Shown: positions 1 to 8,468 of the stretch, piece by piece
How the letters are laid out: the number at the start of each line of letters is the position of its first letter
How positions within the stretch are numbered: the first letter of the stretch is position 1
From: Lachnospira sp. UBA3212
GTDB taxonomy: Bacteria; Bacillota; Clostridia; Lachnospirales; Lachnospiraceae
Direction of reading: 5' to 3'
Assembly: GCA_002363615.1 (NCBI GenBank)
Contig: DEWK01000012.1
Coordinates: 1-64,000 of the forward strand
DNA length: 64,000 nt
The notes under the pieces: model-generated
Seen by the model: only the letters and a program-made list of their open reading frames with translations
Told to the model about the DNA's origin: nothing
Database searches by the model: none
Translations under genes and position numbers: made by a program

Positions 1-1
1 T

Positions 2-433
2 GCACTTAACTTGACAATTCAAGATTATAAAAACATATAAGCAATTATTGAAAAAAGGGCTTGGCGTATCGTAAAAGAGTATGGTGAGCGAGAAGAGAGT
101 CCTGAACAACGTATATAAGAAAAGGACAAACGCGAAGCAGCATATCATCGCTTCTATGCAGTTACAAATTATATACAGTATAATGCTACATTTTTAACAA
201 CATACCGAGAAAGCGGAGTCAGGAGAACTACTTTGGCGGAACACTTAAGAAAACTCCCGCTGTCATATTTCGGGAAAAAGAATTTTGCGGTAATCATAGC
301 GACAGGGGTTCAGTGCGAGAGGTTAGACGGTGTTGTGGCAGAGCAGGGAAATCCTAAGGAACTTTCAAAGAAAGACAGTATATACAGGAGGATGAAGGAA
401 CAGCAGAAGATTTCACAGGAATGGAGCATGTAA
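2..433 (+). pseudogene. Decayed reading frame of unknown family, cut by the window edge
   Basis: One frame reads like protein from base 2 to the stop at 431-433 but holds two in-frame stops, TAA at 38-40 and TAA at 116-118. The stretch between the stops (KEYGEREESPEQR) and the stretch after them (rich in Lys, Arg and Tyr, with LAEHLRKLPLSYFGKKNFA) look like one continuous soluble protein. An intact start exists only for the last 66 residues and no good ribosome binding site precedes it. I do not recognise the family; its style recalls accessory genes of mobile elements, but that is only an impression. The upstream part lies outside the window. Confidence 0.5.
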
Positions 434-463
434 AACGTGTTCGTTTCTTCGATTGGAGGAAGA

Positions 464-484
464 GTGATAAGTATCTCTTATCAC
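464..484 (+). other. 8-bp hairpin upstream of metY
   Basis: GTGATAAG (464-471) and CTTATCAC (477-484) are perfect inverted repeats around a 5-base loop. The nearest T-run (from 493) is about 9 bases away, so this is either a weak terminator for the decayed frame or an operator-like dyad about 20 bases upstream of the predicted metY promoter. Confidence 0.4.
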
Positions 485-504
485 CAACAATAATTTTTTG
501 GGAT

Positions 505-533
505 TTTTCAAAGTGAGATGGGGATGTTAAGAT
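505..533 (+). promoter_or_regulatory. Predicted metY promoter
   Basis: TTTTCA (505-510), a 17-base spacer and TAAGAT (528-533) preceded by TG (extended -10). The leader to the metY start would be only about 25 bases, which leaves no room for a SAM riboswitch or T-box. Confidence 0.5.
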
Positions 534-565
534 AAATCCATCAAAAAAAAAAGGAGGAAAACAGT

Positions 566-1846
566 ATGAGTCAATACAGATTTGAAACATTACAGCTACA
601 CGTAGGCCAGGAGGAGGCAGATCCAGTCACCGATTCAAGAGCGGTACCTATTTATCAGACCACATCCTATGTCTTTCATAACAGCAAGCATGCAGCTGAT
701 CGCTTTGGACTTGCAGATGCAGGAAATGTTTATGGAAGAATAACGAACTCCACACAGGAAGTTTTAGAGAAACGTTTGGCAGCCTTAGAGGGAGGTAGCG
801 CAGCCTTAGCCTTAGCTTCCGGTTCTGCAGCAATTACCTATACCATTGAAGCCTTAGCGGCGAATGGTGGTCACATTGTAGCACAAAAGACCATTTATGG
901 AGGAAGTTATAATTTGTTAGCTCATACTCTTCCACAGTATGGTATTGAGACAACATTCGTTGATGCACACAATCTTGCAGAAATCGAAGGGGCTATTCAG
1001 GAAAACACTAGAGCAATTTACTTAGAGACCCTGGGAAATCCGAATAGTGATATTCCTGATTTGGATGCTATCTCAGAACTTGCCCATAGACATGGACTTC
1101 CAGTGGTGGTAGATAACACCTTTGGAACACCTTATTTGATTCGTCCAATTGAGCATGGTGCTGATATCGTGGTTCATTCAGCAACTAAGTTTATTGGCGG
1201 ACACGGAACCACCCTTGGGGGAATCATTGTAGAATCTGGAACCTTTAACTGGAAGGAAAGTGGCAAATACCCAAATATTGCCGAGGCAAATCCAAGCTAT
1301 CATGGCCTTTCTTTCTATGATGCAGTAGGACCGGCTGCTTTTGTTACCTATATTCGAACTATTTTGCTTCGAGACACGGGAGCATCCATTTCCCCATTTA
1401 ACGCTTTTCTCCTTCTGCAAGGAGTAGAAACCCTTTCTCTTAGAGTTGAGAGACATGCAGAGAATACCAAGAAGGTGGTGAAATTTTTAAGAAATCATCC
1501 TTTGGTAGAAAAGGTCAACCACCCATCTCTTCCAGATCACCCGGATCATGCGCTTTATGAGCGATATTTTCCAAACGGCGGTGCTTCTATTTTTACCTTT
1601 GAAATCAAGGGAGGTAAAGAGGAAGCCTGGAAGTTTATCGACAAACTTCAGATTTTTTCTCTCCTTGCAAATGTTGCGGACGTAAAGAGTTTGGTGATTC
1701 ATCCCGCTTCTACCACTCATTCTCAGCTTTCAGCAGAGGAATTAGCGGACCAGAATATCAAGGAAAATACCATTCGTCTTTCCATCGGAACCGAGCATAT
1801 TGATGATTTGATTGGGGACTTAAACAGTGGCTTTCAGGCACTTTAG
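566..1846 (+). CDS. metY: O-acetylhomoserine sulfhydrylase, PLP-dependent
   Basis: The 426-residue product has the fold and motifs of the Cys/Met-metabolism PLP family: the N-terminal ETLQLHVGQ signature of the MetY branch, a Gly-rich cofactor loop near residue 85, and the PLP-lysine motif [11 protein letters not shown] near residue 208. The family makes homocysteine from O-acetylhomoserine and sulfide in the cytoplasm; some members also take O-acetylserine. The length is typical. The start is fixed by AAAGGAGGAAAA ending 5 bases before ATG. A decayed piece of cysteine synthase follows 5 bases after the stop, so the pair may once have been a sulfur-assimilation operon. The assignment rests on motifs and length and is firm at family level; MetY versus other close homologues is inferred. 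Confidence 0.93.
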   Translation: MSQYRFETLQLHVGQEEADPVTDSRAVPIYQTTSYVFHNSKHAADRFGLADAGNVYGRITNSTQEVLEKRLAALEGGSAALALASGSAAITYTIEALAANGGHIVAQKTIYGGSYNLLAHTLPQYGIETTFVDAHNLAEIEGAIQENTRAIYLETLGNPNSDIPDLDAISELAHRHGLPVVVDNTFGTPYLIRPIEHGADIVVHSATKFIGGHGTTLGGIIVESGTFNWKESGKYPNIAEANPSYHGLSFYDAVGPAAFVTYIRTILLRDTGASISPFNAFLLLQGVETLSLRVERHAENTKKVVKFLRNHPLVEKVNHPSLPDHPDHALYERYFPNGGASIFTFEIKGGKEEAWKFIDKLQIFSLLANVADVKSLVIHPASTTHSQLSAEELADQNIKENTIRLSIGTEHIDDLIGDLNSGFQAL

Positions 1847-1851
1847 GATAG

Positions 1852-2004
1852 CCGGATGAAATCTTTCTAGCCTCTAACGAGGCGGCCTTTGAAACCGCCA
1901 AATATTTGGCGAAAAAGGAAGGTATCTCGGTGGGAATTTCTTCCGGAGCCGCCCTCTACGGAGCCATTCAGTTAGCCAAACGACCAGAGAATGAAGGCAA
2001 GTAG
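1852..2004 (+). pseudogene. cysK (cysteine synthase) C-terminal fragment
   Basis: In one frame 50 codons read [19 protein letters not shown], then [18 protein letters not shown] and KRPENEGK, closely matching the region of O-acetylserine sulfhydrylase that contains the G-I-S-S-G-A-A loop. Then a stop (2002-2004) appears where the protein should continue into its VVVLPDTGERYLS tail. Weak traces of that tail (KIVV, then SDIF) persist to about 2066 in the same frame. The N-terminal two-thirds, including the PLP lysine, is absent from this window and the fragment has no start or ribosome binding site, so it cannot be a working enzyme. It lies 5 bases after metY. Confidence 0.85.
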
Positions 2005-2117
2005 GAGCCTTGTAAGATAGTGGTGGGGTCACCAGCCCCGCTGGTCTCCGACATTTTTAAATTTAATAAGTATTTCCTTGTATTCTTTTGTATAATAAGG
2101 GAAAGAAAGGAGTACTT

Positions 2118-2510
2118 ATGAGAATAATTTTCGAACTAGATATTATGTTGGATGAAATATTAAGCCTAAAGGGAGATAGAGTAAGCATGATCTTGTTTCA
2201 TGGGGACTGCAAGGGAGATTACCTGAGGGGGAAAATCTTGCCAGGGGGTGTAGATACTCAGCGGACCCTGGAAGATGGTAGTAGGTCTCTGTCGGCAAGA
2301 TATATGATTCGTGGAAAAGATCTTAATGGACAGGAATGTTATTTGTTTATAGAAAACAATGGGATTGATGTTGGTAAGGGACTTGTGACTAAACCGGTAA
2401 TTCGAACAGATAGCGAAGCCTTGAAATTCTTGGAAAATGAAGAACTAGAGGGAAGCATTGAGCAGGGAAAAGAAGAGGGAAGTATTCGAATTATTATTTG
2501 CCAGAAGTAG
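2118..2510 (+). CDS. DUF3237-family protein
   Basis: The 130-residue product matches the DUF3237 pattern: a central GDYLRGKILPGGVDTQ block, a conserved SARYMIRGKD strand and an IENNG turn. The family is a small beta-rich fold of unknown biochemical role. I prefer ATG 2118 because AAAGGAG ends 5 bases before it; a longer in-frame reading from 2088 would start inside the promoter region, where TATAAT lies at 2091-2096. The gene is followed by an intrinsic terminator, so it is a single-gene unit. No catalytic residue can be named. Confidence 0.75.
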   Translation: MRIIFELDIMLDEILSLKGDRVSMILFHGDCKGDYLRGKILPGGVDTQRTLEDGSRSLSARYMIRGKDLNGQECYLFIENNGIDVGKGLVTKPVIRTDSEALKFLENEELEGSIEQGKEEGSIRIIICQK

Positions 2511-2542
2511 GTGGAATTTTTATGAAATTCTCAATTTATTTA

Positions 2543-2588
2543 TAACAGCGAAAGCAAGGAAAAGACCATGTTTTCGCTGTTATTTTTT
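2543..2588 (+). terminator. Intrinsic terminator after the DUF3237 gene
   Basis: TAACAGCGAAA (2543-2553) pairs with TTTTCGCTGTTA (2571-2582), followed by a T-rich run. A possible TTGACA (2613-2618) for the next unit follows, without a clear -10 at normal spacing. Confidence 0.8.
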
Positions 2589-2703
2589 ATACTTTCATTA
2601 AGAATAAAAAAATTGACACTGCATCCACCAGCTGAATAGGAATATAGTTGCTATCTTTGAAAAAAACAAGTAAAATAAGGGGAGGTTGTTAGAAAGGAAA
2701 AAG

Positions 2704-3432
2704 ATGACAAGTATGATTTTTAATTTAATCTGTGGAGGGATTATCTTGGTAGGGTTCCTCTATCTTCTACTTGCAAGAGCCCTCATGAAGAATGGGATGA
2801 AAAAACACAGAAAAGAAGCGGGTTGTGGGCTGGCTGCACAAGAAGTGGCAGATATCTTCTTTGCAAAGGCAGGAGTGACAGACCTAAAAGTGACCGTGGC
2901 TAAAAATCGTTATATGGAAGAACTTTTGGATATGTATCTTCCAAAATCAAAGACACTAAGGTTAAGCAGAAGAGTCTATGGAGATAAAAGCTTAGGAGCC
3001 TATGGGGTAATTGCCCATTGGGCAGGGGTAAGTCAGGTGGTTACCCTAGATTCTGTGTGGATGAAAATTGCACAGGTAAGTGCTAAGCCAATCCGAATCG
3101 GAAAGCCTGTGGCAGTGATTCTTGTAGTGGCAGGATTACTTGCAAAACAAGAAATCCTAGTAAGTCTGGGACTTGGAATCGTGGCCTTAATAATGATCTA
3201 CGATATGCTGGAAAGAATACAGGAAGAAATCGCATGCAGGAAGGCACTTGCGGTAGTAGATGAGGTAGAAATCTTATCAGAAGAAGAAAAAAAAGAAGTA
3301 AAAGAAATGGTAAGAACATGTAAGAATACCTATGGGGGAAGGGTAATTGTACCAGTTTTGACTACTTTAAAGATTGTGAGACCAGATCGGTCACAGATTC
3401 TAGAGGAAATGAAAGAAGAGAAGGAGGCATAA
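2704..3432 (+). CDS. Catalytically dead paralogue of a YugP-type zinc metallopeptidase
   Basis: The 242-residue membrane protein aligns along its length with the next gene: an N-terminal membrane segment, a block GLAAQEVADIFFAKAGV matching GYTAEQVAEEILRSAGI, LRLSRRVYG matching LRLSDSVYG, then further membrane segments. Where the paralogue has the zinc motif HECGH this one has H105-W-A-G-V109, so the catalytic Glu and the second His are gone. A Glu at the third-ligand position (QEEIACRKAL against VEFDASRRAL) remains. The charged C-terminal tail is longer. ATG 2704 follows AAAGGA by 5 bases; a TTG at 2686 is the alternative. The gene is 3 bases from the next, so they are co-transcribed. A pseudo-protease or regulatory partner role is inferred. 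Confidence 0.75.
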   Translation: MTSMIFNLICGGIILVGFLYLLLARALMKNGMKKHRKEAGCGLAAQEVADIFFAKAGVTDLKVTVAKNRYMEELLDMYLPKSKTLRLSRRVYGDKSLGAYGVIAHWAGVSQVVTLDSVWMKIAQVSAKPIRIGKPVAVILVVAGLLAKQEILVSLGLGIVALIMIYDMLERIQEEIACRKALAVVDEVEILSEEEKKEVKEMVRTCKNTYGGRVIVPVLTTLKIVRPDRSQILEEMKEEKEA

Positions 3433-3435
3433 GTT

Positions 3436-4125
3436 ATGGGATACTATTATTATGATTGGACCATCATCCTTGTAATCATTGGAGCGGGACTTAGCATGCT
3501 GGCGTCGTTGATGGTGCAAAGTACCTATGCCAGATATAAAAAAGCTGGAAACAAGAGAGGGTATACGGCAGAGCAGGTGGCAGAGGAAATCCTGCGTTCT
3601 GCGGGAATCAACAACGTGTCAATTCAGCGAATAGCCGGAGATTTGACAGACCATTACTCGCCGAATGAGAAGATCCTTAGACTTTCAGATTCCGTATATG
3701 GATCCTCATCGGTGGCGGCCATTGGAGTAGCGGCCCATGAGTGTGGACATGCAATTCAGGATCAGGTAGATTATGGACCATTGAGACTTAGAGCAATGTC
3801 CGTGCCACTTGCAAACATAGGATCAAGATTATCATTTCCATTGATTATCTTTGGATTAATCATAGGGGCAACGCCATTTGTAAAATTAGGAATTTTATTA
3901 TTTTGCCTGGTTGTCTTTTTTCAGGTGATTACATTGCCGGTGGAATTTGATGCATCAAGAAGAGCCCTTAAGGTGTTAAGGGAAAGAAACATCCTTTATG
4001 ATAAGGAACTTTCAGGGGCTAGAAAAGTATTGGTTGCAGCTGCCTTGACCTATGTGGCAGCAGTGATTAGTTCCCTATTACAGTTACTGCGTCTGATCCT
4101 TATTAGCAATTCTAGAAGAAGATAA
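3436..4125 (+). CDS. YugP-type neutral zinc metallopeptidase (Zn_peptidase_2)
   Basis: The 229-residue integral membrane protein has an N-terminal membrane segment, the zinc motif H101-E-C-G-H105 in AAHECGHAIQ, two to three central hydrophobic helices and Glu170 in PVEFDASRRAL as the likely third zinc ligand. The family is membrane-embedded with the active site probably near the cytoplasmic face; substrates are not established. It follows its inactive paralogue by 3 bases and precedes a glycosyltransferase by 11 bases, which suggests one envelope-related transcript. All expected motifs are present and the length is normal. Confidence 0.88.
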   Translation: MGYYYYDWTIILVIIGAGLSMLASLMVQSTYARYKKAGNKRGYTAEQVAEEILRSAGINNVSIQRIAGDLTDHYSPNEKILRLSDSVYGSSSVAAIGVAAHECGHAIQDQVDYGPLRLRAMSVPLANIGSRLSFPLIIFGLIIGATPFVKLGILLFCLVVFFQVITLPVEFDASRRALKVLRERNILYDKELSGARKVLVAAALTYVAAVISSLLQLLRLILISNSRRR

Positions 4126-4136
4126 TGGAGAAGTAG

Positions 4137-5030
4137 ATGGCAAAAACAGCAATCCTTTTATCCGCCTATAATGGTGGAAAATATATAGAGGACCAGATAA
4201 AAAGTATATACCAGCAGACGGACCAGGATTTTACCCTGATCATCCGGGACGATGGTTCTGTAGGTGAGGAGGTAAAAAAATTAGAAGACCTACAAAGTAA
4301 GTATGGGTTTGAATTGATACGGGGAAAGAACCTAGGATTTTTAAAAAGCTTCTTTGAGTTATTAAGACAGGCAGAAGGCTATCAATATTATTCCTTTGCA
4401 GATCAAGATGACATCTGGCTTCCCGGAAAACTGGAGGCAGGAGTGAAGTACCTGGAGTCCTGTGAAGACGAGGAAAAACCTCGTTTCTATCATTGTGCCT
4501 ACGATTTGGTGGACGATCAGATGAAAAAGGTGGGGGAATTTTATTTTAGCGAGGAAGGCTATGATTTTCGAAGAACCATTACAGAAAACCACTATTCCGG
4601 CTTTGCCATGGTAATTAACCAAGCCCTGAGAGAAAAAATGCTACAGGGAGATCCGGAAAAAATAGGCTACCATGACTGGTGGGCAGGAATGATTGTGCAT
4701 GCCATGGGGGAGGTTTATTATGATTCTAAGGTTTATGCTTATCATCGGAGCCATGGAGACAATGTCACCACATTTAATATGAAAACCAGGTGGAAATGGT
4801 TAAGAAAAACCCTTAGGGAAGAGTCGGAGATTCATAAGAGGGCTATGGAATTTAAAAGGTGCTTTTATCAGGAACTTCGGGGGAAAGATAAAAATTACAT
4901 CAACCTTTTTAGCGGGGAGACCTATTCCTTTAAAAATGCTATGAAGAAGGTTTGTTCCCCTAAGAGATGGAGACCGGTTCTATCTTCGGAACTTGTTATG
5001 CGATTCCTGATGCTAATCGGAAAAATCTAA
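4137..5030 (+). CDS. Family 2 glycosyltransferase
   Basis: The 297-residue cytoplasmic protein begins with the GT-A nucleotide-binding strand AILLSAYNGGKYIEDQI, has IIRDDGS near residue 36, and the metal and nucleotide-sugar motif FADQDDIWLPGKL near residue 88. This is the pattern of rhamnosyl- or glucosyltransferases that decorate cell-surface glycans; the donor and acceptor cannot be read from the sequence. There is no membrane anchor. It sits 11 bases after the metallopeptidase gene and 25 bases before an anchored protein gene. Confidence 0.88.
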   Translation: MAKTAILLSAYNGGKYIEDQIKSIYQQTDQDFTLIIRDDGSVGEEVKKLEDLQSKYGFELIRGKNLGFLKSFFELLRQAEGYQYYSFADQDDIWLPGKLEAGVKYLESCEDEEKPRFYHCAYDLVDDQMKKVGEFYFSEEGYDFRRTITENHYSGFAMVINQALREKMLQGDPEKIGYHDWWAGMIVHAMGEVYYDSKVYAYHRSHGDNVTTFNMKTRWKWLRKTLREESEIHKRAMEFKRCFYQELRGKDKNYINLFSGETYSFKNAMKKVCSPKRWRPVLSSELVMRFLMLIGKI

Positions 5031-5055
5031 GGGAAATCCCGGAGGAAGATTCATT

Positions 5056-5880
5056 TTGAAAAGAAAAAAGAAATGGAAGATATGGGGAGCCGTCTTGGGA
5101 CTGCTCCTTTTTGCAGGGGGCCTGGCAGGGGGCTATCTATATCATTTGTATCATTTGCCTGCCCTAAAAATTTTAAATGCCAGTAAGGGAAAGATTTTAG
5201 ACAGCGGGCGCATTGAGGTTCAGGCGGGAATCTTATTTAAATCCAGGAACATGATTCTGTCCTATGAATCGGACCTGAAGGACCGGTATTTGGCGGGGGT
5301 CTATGAGGAAAAGGACCGCAGGACGGTGGCCATCCTGGATGATAATAAAATTAAAATAGAAGACAGTCAGGGTGAAAATAGAACAAGTTTTCAGAATGAC
5401 TTGTGGGTGGATCAGGACCTCTTATTTGAGGGGCTTGAAGAATTAAAAAATAAGAAGCTGGAAAAGGTGGATTATCAAAAGGTATTAAAGTGTTTGCCGA
5501 GGGACAAGATAAAGAAAGTCTTTCGAAAGGACGTAAAAAAATTTATAGTAAGAGCCTTTCTTGCCTTAGAAAAAAATTCCAGGAAGCGGTTGGGATTTAC
5601 CAAGGAAGAGGACACCTATAAATTTAATTTTCAGCTTCAGGATCTGGGAGATGTGATTTTACCTCTTTGTAAGAACTATATGGAGGAAGAGGCCTATGAA
5701 AAAATAAGGGATTTTATCTATGATAATCGGTCCATTCGGGTGAAACTTGCTTTGAAACTGGAAGGGGACCAGATCACGGATATTGACCTTCGCATAACGG
5801 AAAAGGTAGTCATCAAGGTACACTATAGTGATCTTGGGGAGACCAAACTTACAATCGATGAAGAAAAAGACCTGCACTAG
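5056..5880 (+). CDS. Membrane-anchored extracytoplasmic protein, function unknown
   Basis: The 274-residue protein has a basic start (KRKKK), one membrane helix at about residues 8-29 with a Gly-rich stretch, and an extracytoplasmic domain rich in Lys, Asp and Glu. There is no lipobox and no recognisable enzyme motif. The C-terminal half alternates short beta strands (VKLALKLEG, VVIKVHYSDL). I chose TTG 5056 because GGAGG (5041-5045) precedes it by 10 bases and no ATG lies nearby in frame. It closes the unit that holds the glycosyltransferase, so an envelope role is plausible but not shown. Its stop codon lies inside the terminator stem. Confidence 0.7.
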   Translation: MKRKKKWKIWGAVLGLLLFAGGLAGGYLYHLYHLPALKILNASKGKILDSGRIEVQAGILFKSRNMILSYESDLKDRYLAGVYEEKDRRTVAILDDNKIKIEDSQGENRTSFQNDLWVDQDLLFEGLEELKNKKLEKVDYQKVLKCLPRDKIKKVFRKDVKKFIVRAFLALEKNSRKRLGFTKEEDTYKFNFQLQDLGDVILPLCKNYMEEEAYEKIRDFIYDNRSIRVKLALKLEGDQITDIDLRITEKVVIKVHYSDLGETKLTIDEEKDLH

Positions 5881-5907
5881 AAAGAACTAGTGTAGGTCCC
5901 TTTTTTT
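5869..5907 (+). terminator. Intrinsic terminator overlapping the stop codon
   Basis: GACCTGCACTAG (5869-5880) pairs with CTAGTGTAGGTC (5887-5898) with one G-U pair, followed by CC and seven Ts. The left arm contains the last codons and stop of the upstream gene; the convergent symporter gene ends at 5906. Confidence 0.9.
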
Positions 5908-7288
5908 AGTTGTTGATTTTTTTAGAGTAGTTTACGGAACATAGGGCAAGAATCAGAGAGAGGAACATGCCGATGAGAGACATGTTTGAGCTAAACCAGG
6001 CAGGTAAAGAAAGCTTGGTTACCAAATTGATTCCATAAGAACCTAGAATTCCAAAGAGTCCTCCGCAGATTACTGCACTTAGCCAAAGGTTCTTATTCAA
6101 AGGATGTTTTTCATAGGATAAGATGGCAATGGTAAGTGGGAAGATGACTCCGGGGGTGTAAACGGAATACGCATTTTGAAGGACCTTAATAATATCGCCG
6201 CTTCCGGAAAGGGCAAAGACGAGGGCCAAGGCACCTAAAACTACCACCGTAAGTCGAATTAAGTTGACGTTTTGTTTTTTTAAAAGGTCACGAACAAAAA
6301 TAGTTGCAGCATTGATAATGCAGGTGTCAATGGAAGAAAGAACTGCTGAAATCAGGCCAATCACCATGATTACCTTTACCGGGAATGGAAGGACCTTTTC
6401 AATGACAGACATAAAGGCTCCCATTTGTTTTACCTGTTCCGGCGCAATATGGAACTTCGCCCACATACCAATGAGAACAATTACGATGGTGTAAAAGAAG
6501 AGGGCACATCCGGAAATCAAAGCAGATTTCTTTGCTGTCTTTGAATCCTTGGAAAGCAGATTTCTGGACATAATATCAGGACCAAGGAAGTAAACACCAC
6601 CAATTACAAATAACTGGGTGAATAGATTGATTGGTTGATAGCCTCCATTTAATAGTTCTACCTGAGAAAAGATGGCCTGGTTGGCATCACCCTTAAAAAG
6701 ATAGAGGTAACACAGGGTAAAAAGAATTCCTAGTACTACTAAAAGGAATTGAAGCATATCGGTTTTTACCACGGAAAGCTGACCGCCGATGGTGGTGTAG
6801 GCAATGACTGCCAGAGAAACCACAACAAAGACCGGTTTGCTGGAAGATCCCAAAAGGAGGGAGATAATATTGTTAAGGGCAATCAACTGACCGGCAATTA
6901 CTCCGATCCAAGAGATTACGATGATTAGGGAAATCACAATTTCAGCCGGTCGATTCACCAGTTTTCCTGCAGCATCTGGTAGGGTGTCGGCGTTTAGACT
7001 TCTGACTTTCTTGGAAATGAAAAGTCCCTGAAGAATTAAACCGATTCCTCCAAAGAAGAGCCACCAAACCGCTGGGAATCCAATGGAGTAGGTGGTATCA
7101 ATAATACCGATGGTGGCTGATCCACCAACTACCGTGGCTAAAATGGATAGGGTAACCGCGGAGGATTTCTGCCTTTTTCCTGCTACGGCAAAATCGGTAA
7201 AGTTATTTGCCTTGTCAATGAAGGCAAGAAGCAATAAGAAAATGACATAGAGAATAAGAAATACTAAGAGAAGTGTTTGTTTTGCCAT
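5906..7288 (-). CDS. Sodium:solute symporter (SSS family)
   Basis: The 460-residue, very hydrophobic protein has about 13 membrane segments and the SSS features FAVAGKRQ after the first helix, a Gly-rich second helix (VVGGSATIGI), and IGLISAVLSSIDTCI in the region of the sodium-binding serines. The family carries sugars, amino acids, nucleosides or vitamins with sodium; the substrate cannot be named. ATG 7288 has AAAGGAAA upstream; an in-frame ATG 63 bases earlier lies in the promoter and is rejected. It is a single gene on the minus strand with its own strong promoter. Confidence 0.88.
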   Translation of the reverse strand: MAKQTLLLVFLILYVIFLLLLAFIDKANNFTDFAVAGKRQKSSAVTLSILATVVGGSATIGIIDTTYSIGFPAVWWLFFGGIGLILQGLFISKKVRSLNADTLPDAAGKLVNRPAEIVISLIIVISWIGVIAGQLIALNNIISLLLGSSSKPVFVVVSLAVIAYTTIGGQLSVVKTDMLQFLLVVLGILFTLCYLYLFKGDANQAIFSQVELLNGGYQPINLFTQLFVIGGVYFLGPDIMSRNLLSKDSKTAKKSALISGCALFFYTIVIVLIGMWAKFHIAPEQVKQMGAFMSVIEKVLPFPVKVIMVIGLISAVLSSIDTCIINAATIFVRDLLKKQNVNLIRLTVVVLGALALVFALSGSGDIIKVLQNAYSVYTPGVIFPLTIAILSYEKHPLNKNLWLSAVICGGLFGILGSYGINLVTKLSLPAWFSSNMSLIGMFLSLILALCSVNYSKKINN

Positions 7289-7322
7289 AATTTGTTTCCT
7301 TTCTAGTGATTTTTTCTTTGGG

Positions 7323-7351
7323 ATTTTAGCATAGTAAAAAATGAATGTCAA
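7323..7351 (-). promoter_or_regulatory. Strong symporter promoter
   Basis: Read on the minus strand: TTGACA (7346-7351), a 17-base spacer and TAAAAT (7323-7328) preceded by TGC (extended -10). This is the best consensus promoter in the first 10 kb. Confidence 0.82.
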
Positions 7352-7407
7352 CTAATAACAAAAAAAGTTAACAAATCCTTAATCTTTATTCCATAATGAG
7401 AAAAATA

Positions 7408-7416
7408 TGCTATAAT
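7408..7416 (+). promoter_or_regulatory. Extended -10 for the CobW-like gene
   Basis: TGC followed by TATAAT (7411-7416), with only a weak -35 (about 7389). The start codon lies about 40 bases downstream. Confidence 0.55.
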
Positions 7417-7454
7417 AATTATTATTTGATTTGACAAGAAAAGGAAGAGCAGTT

Positions 7455-8447
7455 GTGACAAGAATTGATTTAGTAACTGGAATTTTAGGTTCAGGAAAAA
7501 CCACATGGATAAAAAAATATGCAAGCTATTTCATTGAGAAGGGCCAAAGAATTGCGATTTTAGAGAATGACTTTGGTGCGGTGAATGTTGATATGATGCT
7601 TTTACAAGAACTTGCGGGACCCAAGTGTCATCTTGAGATGGTACTTGGTGGCGGAGATCCGGATTGTCACAGAAGAAGATTTAAGTCGAAACTGATTGCC
7701 TTAGGGATGCAGGGGTTTGATCGAGTGATTGTAGAACCTTCTGGCATCTTTGATGTGGATGAATTTTTAGACCTCTTGCAGGAAGACCCATTAGATCGCT
7801 GGTTTGAGTTAAGGACAATTTTAACCCTTGTGGACAGTGATTTAGAGGAAAGTCTTTCCACTGAGATGGAATTTTTATTAGCCTCTCAGGTGGCAAATTC
7901 CGGTAAGCTAGTGATGAGTAAAATTGATCAATTAAAACAAGAAGGTTTAAAAGAAGAGGAGATAAAAGAACGGGTAAATCATACCTTAGCCCATATTAAC
8001 CAATCCTTGGAGTCTATTAAGTGTTCCAGAAGAATCACGAAAAAAACTCTTTTTTGCAAGGATTGGAATCTTCTTACAGGAGAAGATTTAGAAGGACTTA
8101 GTCAGGCGGGCTATCAACTATATGCCTATGAGAAGAATTGGAGCTTAGAAGGTGCATCTTCTTCCACCCACTATTTTCTTCATGTATCTATGAAGGAAGA
8201 ACAATTGAAGGGCCTTTTACAAGAGATGAGGTCCGATTCATCCTGTGGAAAAATCTTTCGGGTGAAAGGATTTTTTAAAGGAGAGACAGGATGGGTTGAG
8301 GTGAATGCGACCAGGAAAAAAACAGAAATTCATAAAATCAATCAAGGACAGGAAATATTTATTGTCATTGGAGAAGGCTTAAACAAAGAAGCTTTGGATC
8401 GTAAATTTCAAACAGTTAATACGAATGATCAGTATGAATCTATTTAG
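7455..8447 (+). CDS. CobW/P47K-family GTPase (COG0523)
   Basis: The 330-residue product starts with the P-loop GILGSGKTT (residues 9-17), then ILENDFGAVNVD, VEPSGIFD as the Walker B region and SKID as the guanine-specificity motif; a separate C-terminal beta-rich domain follows. COG0523 proteins are GTP-dependent metal chaperones. The usual CxCC metal motif after the switch region is replaced by GGGDPDC (65-71), leaving a single cysteine followed by His. GTG 7455 is preferred because AAGGAAG precedes it; an upstream in-frame TTG at 7431 has no such site. No metal can be assigned from the neighbours. Confidence 0.8.
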   Translation: MTRIDLVTGILGSGKTTWIKKYASYFIEKGQRIAILENDFGAVNVDMMLLQELAGPKCHLEMVLGGGDPDCHRRRFKSKLIALGMQGFDRVIVEPSGIFDVDEFLDLLQEDPLDRWFELRTILTLVDSDLEESLSTEMEFLLASQVANSGKLVMSKIDQLKQEGLKEEEIKERVNHTLAHINQSLESIKCSRRITKKTLFCKDWNLLTGEDLEGLSQAGYQLYAYEKNWSLEGASSSTHYFLHVSMKEEQLKGLLQEMRSDSSCGKIFRVKGFFKGETGWVEVNATRKKTEIHKINQGQEIFIVIGEGLNKEALDRKFQTVNTNDQYESI

Positions 8448-8468
8448 ATTAGAACCGTGGGGTAATTT

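Noticed and set aside
434..565. SAM riboswitch or T-box before metY
   Set aside because: The predicted promoter leaves a leader of about 25 bases and no S-box or T-box core sequence is present.
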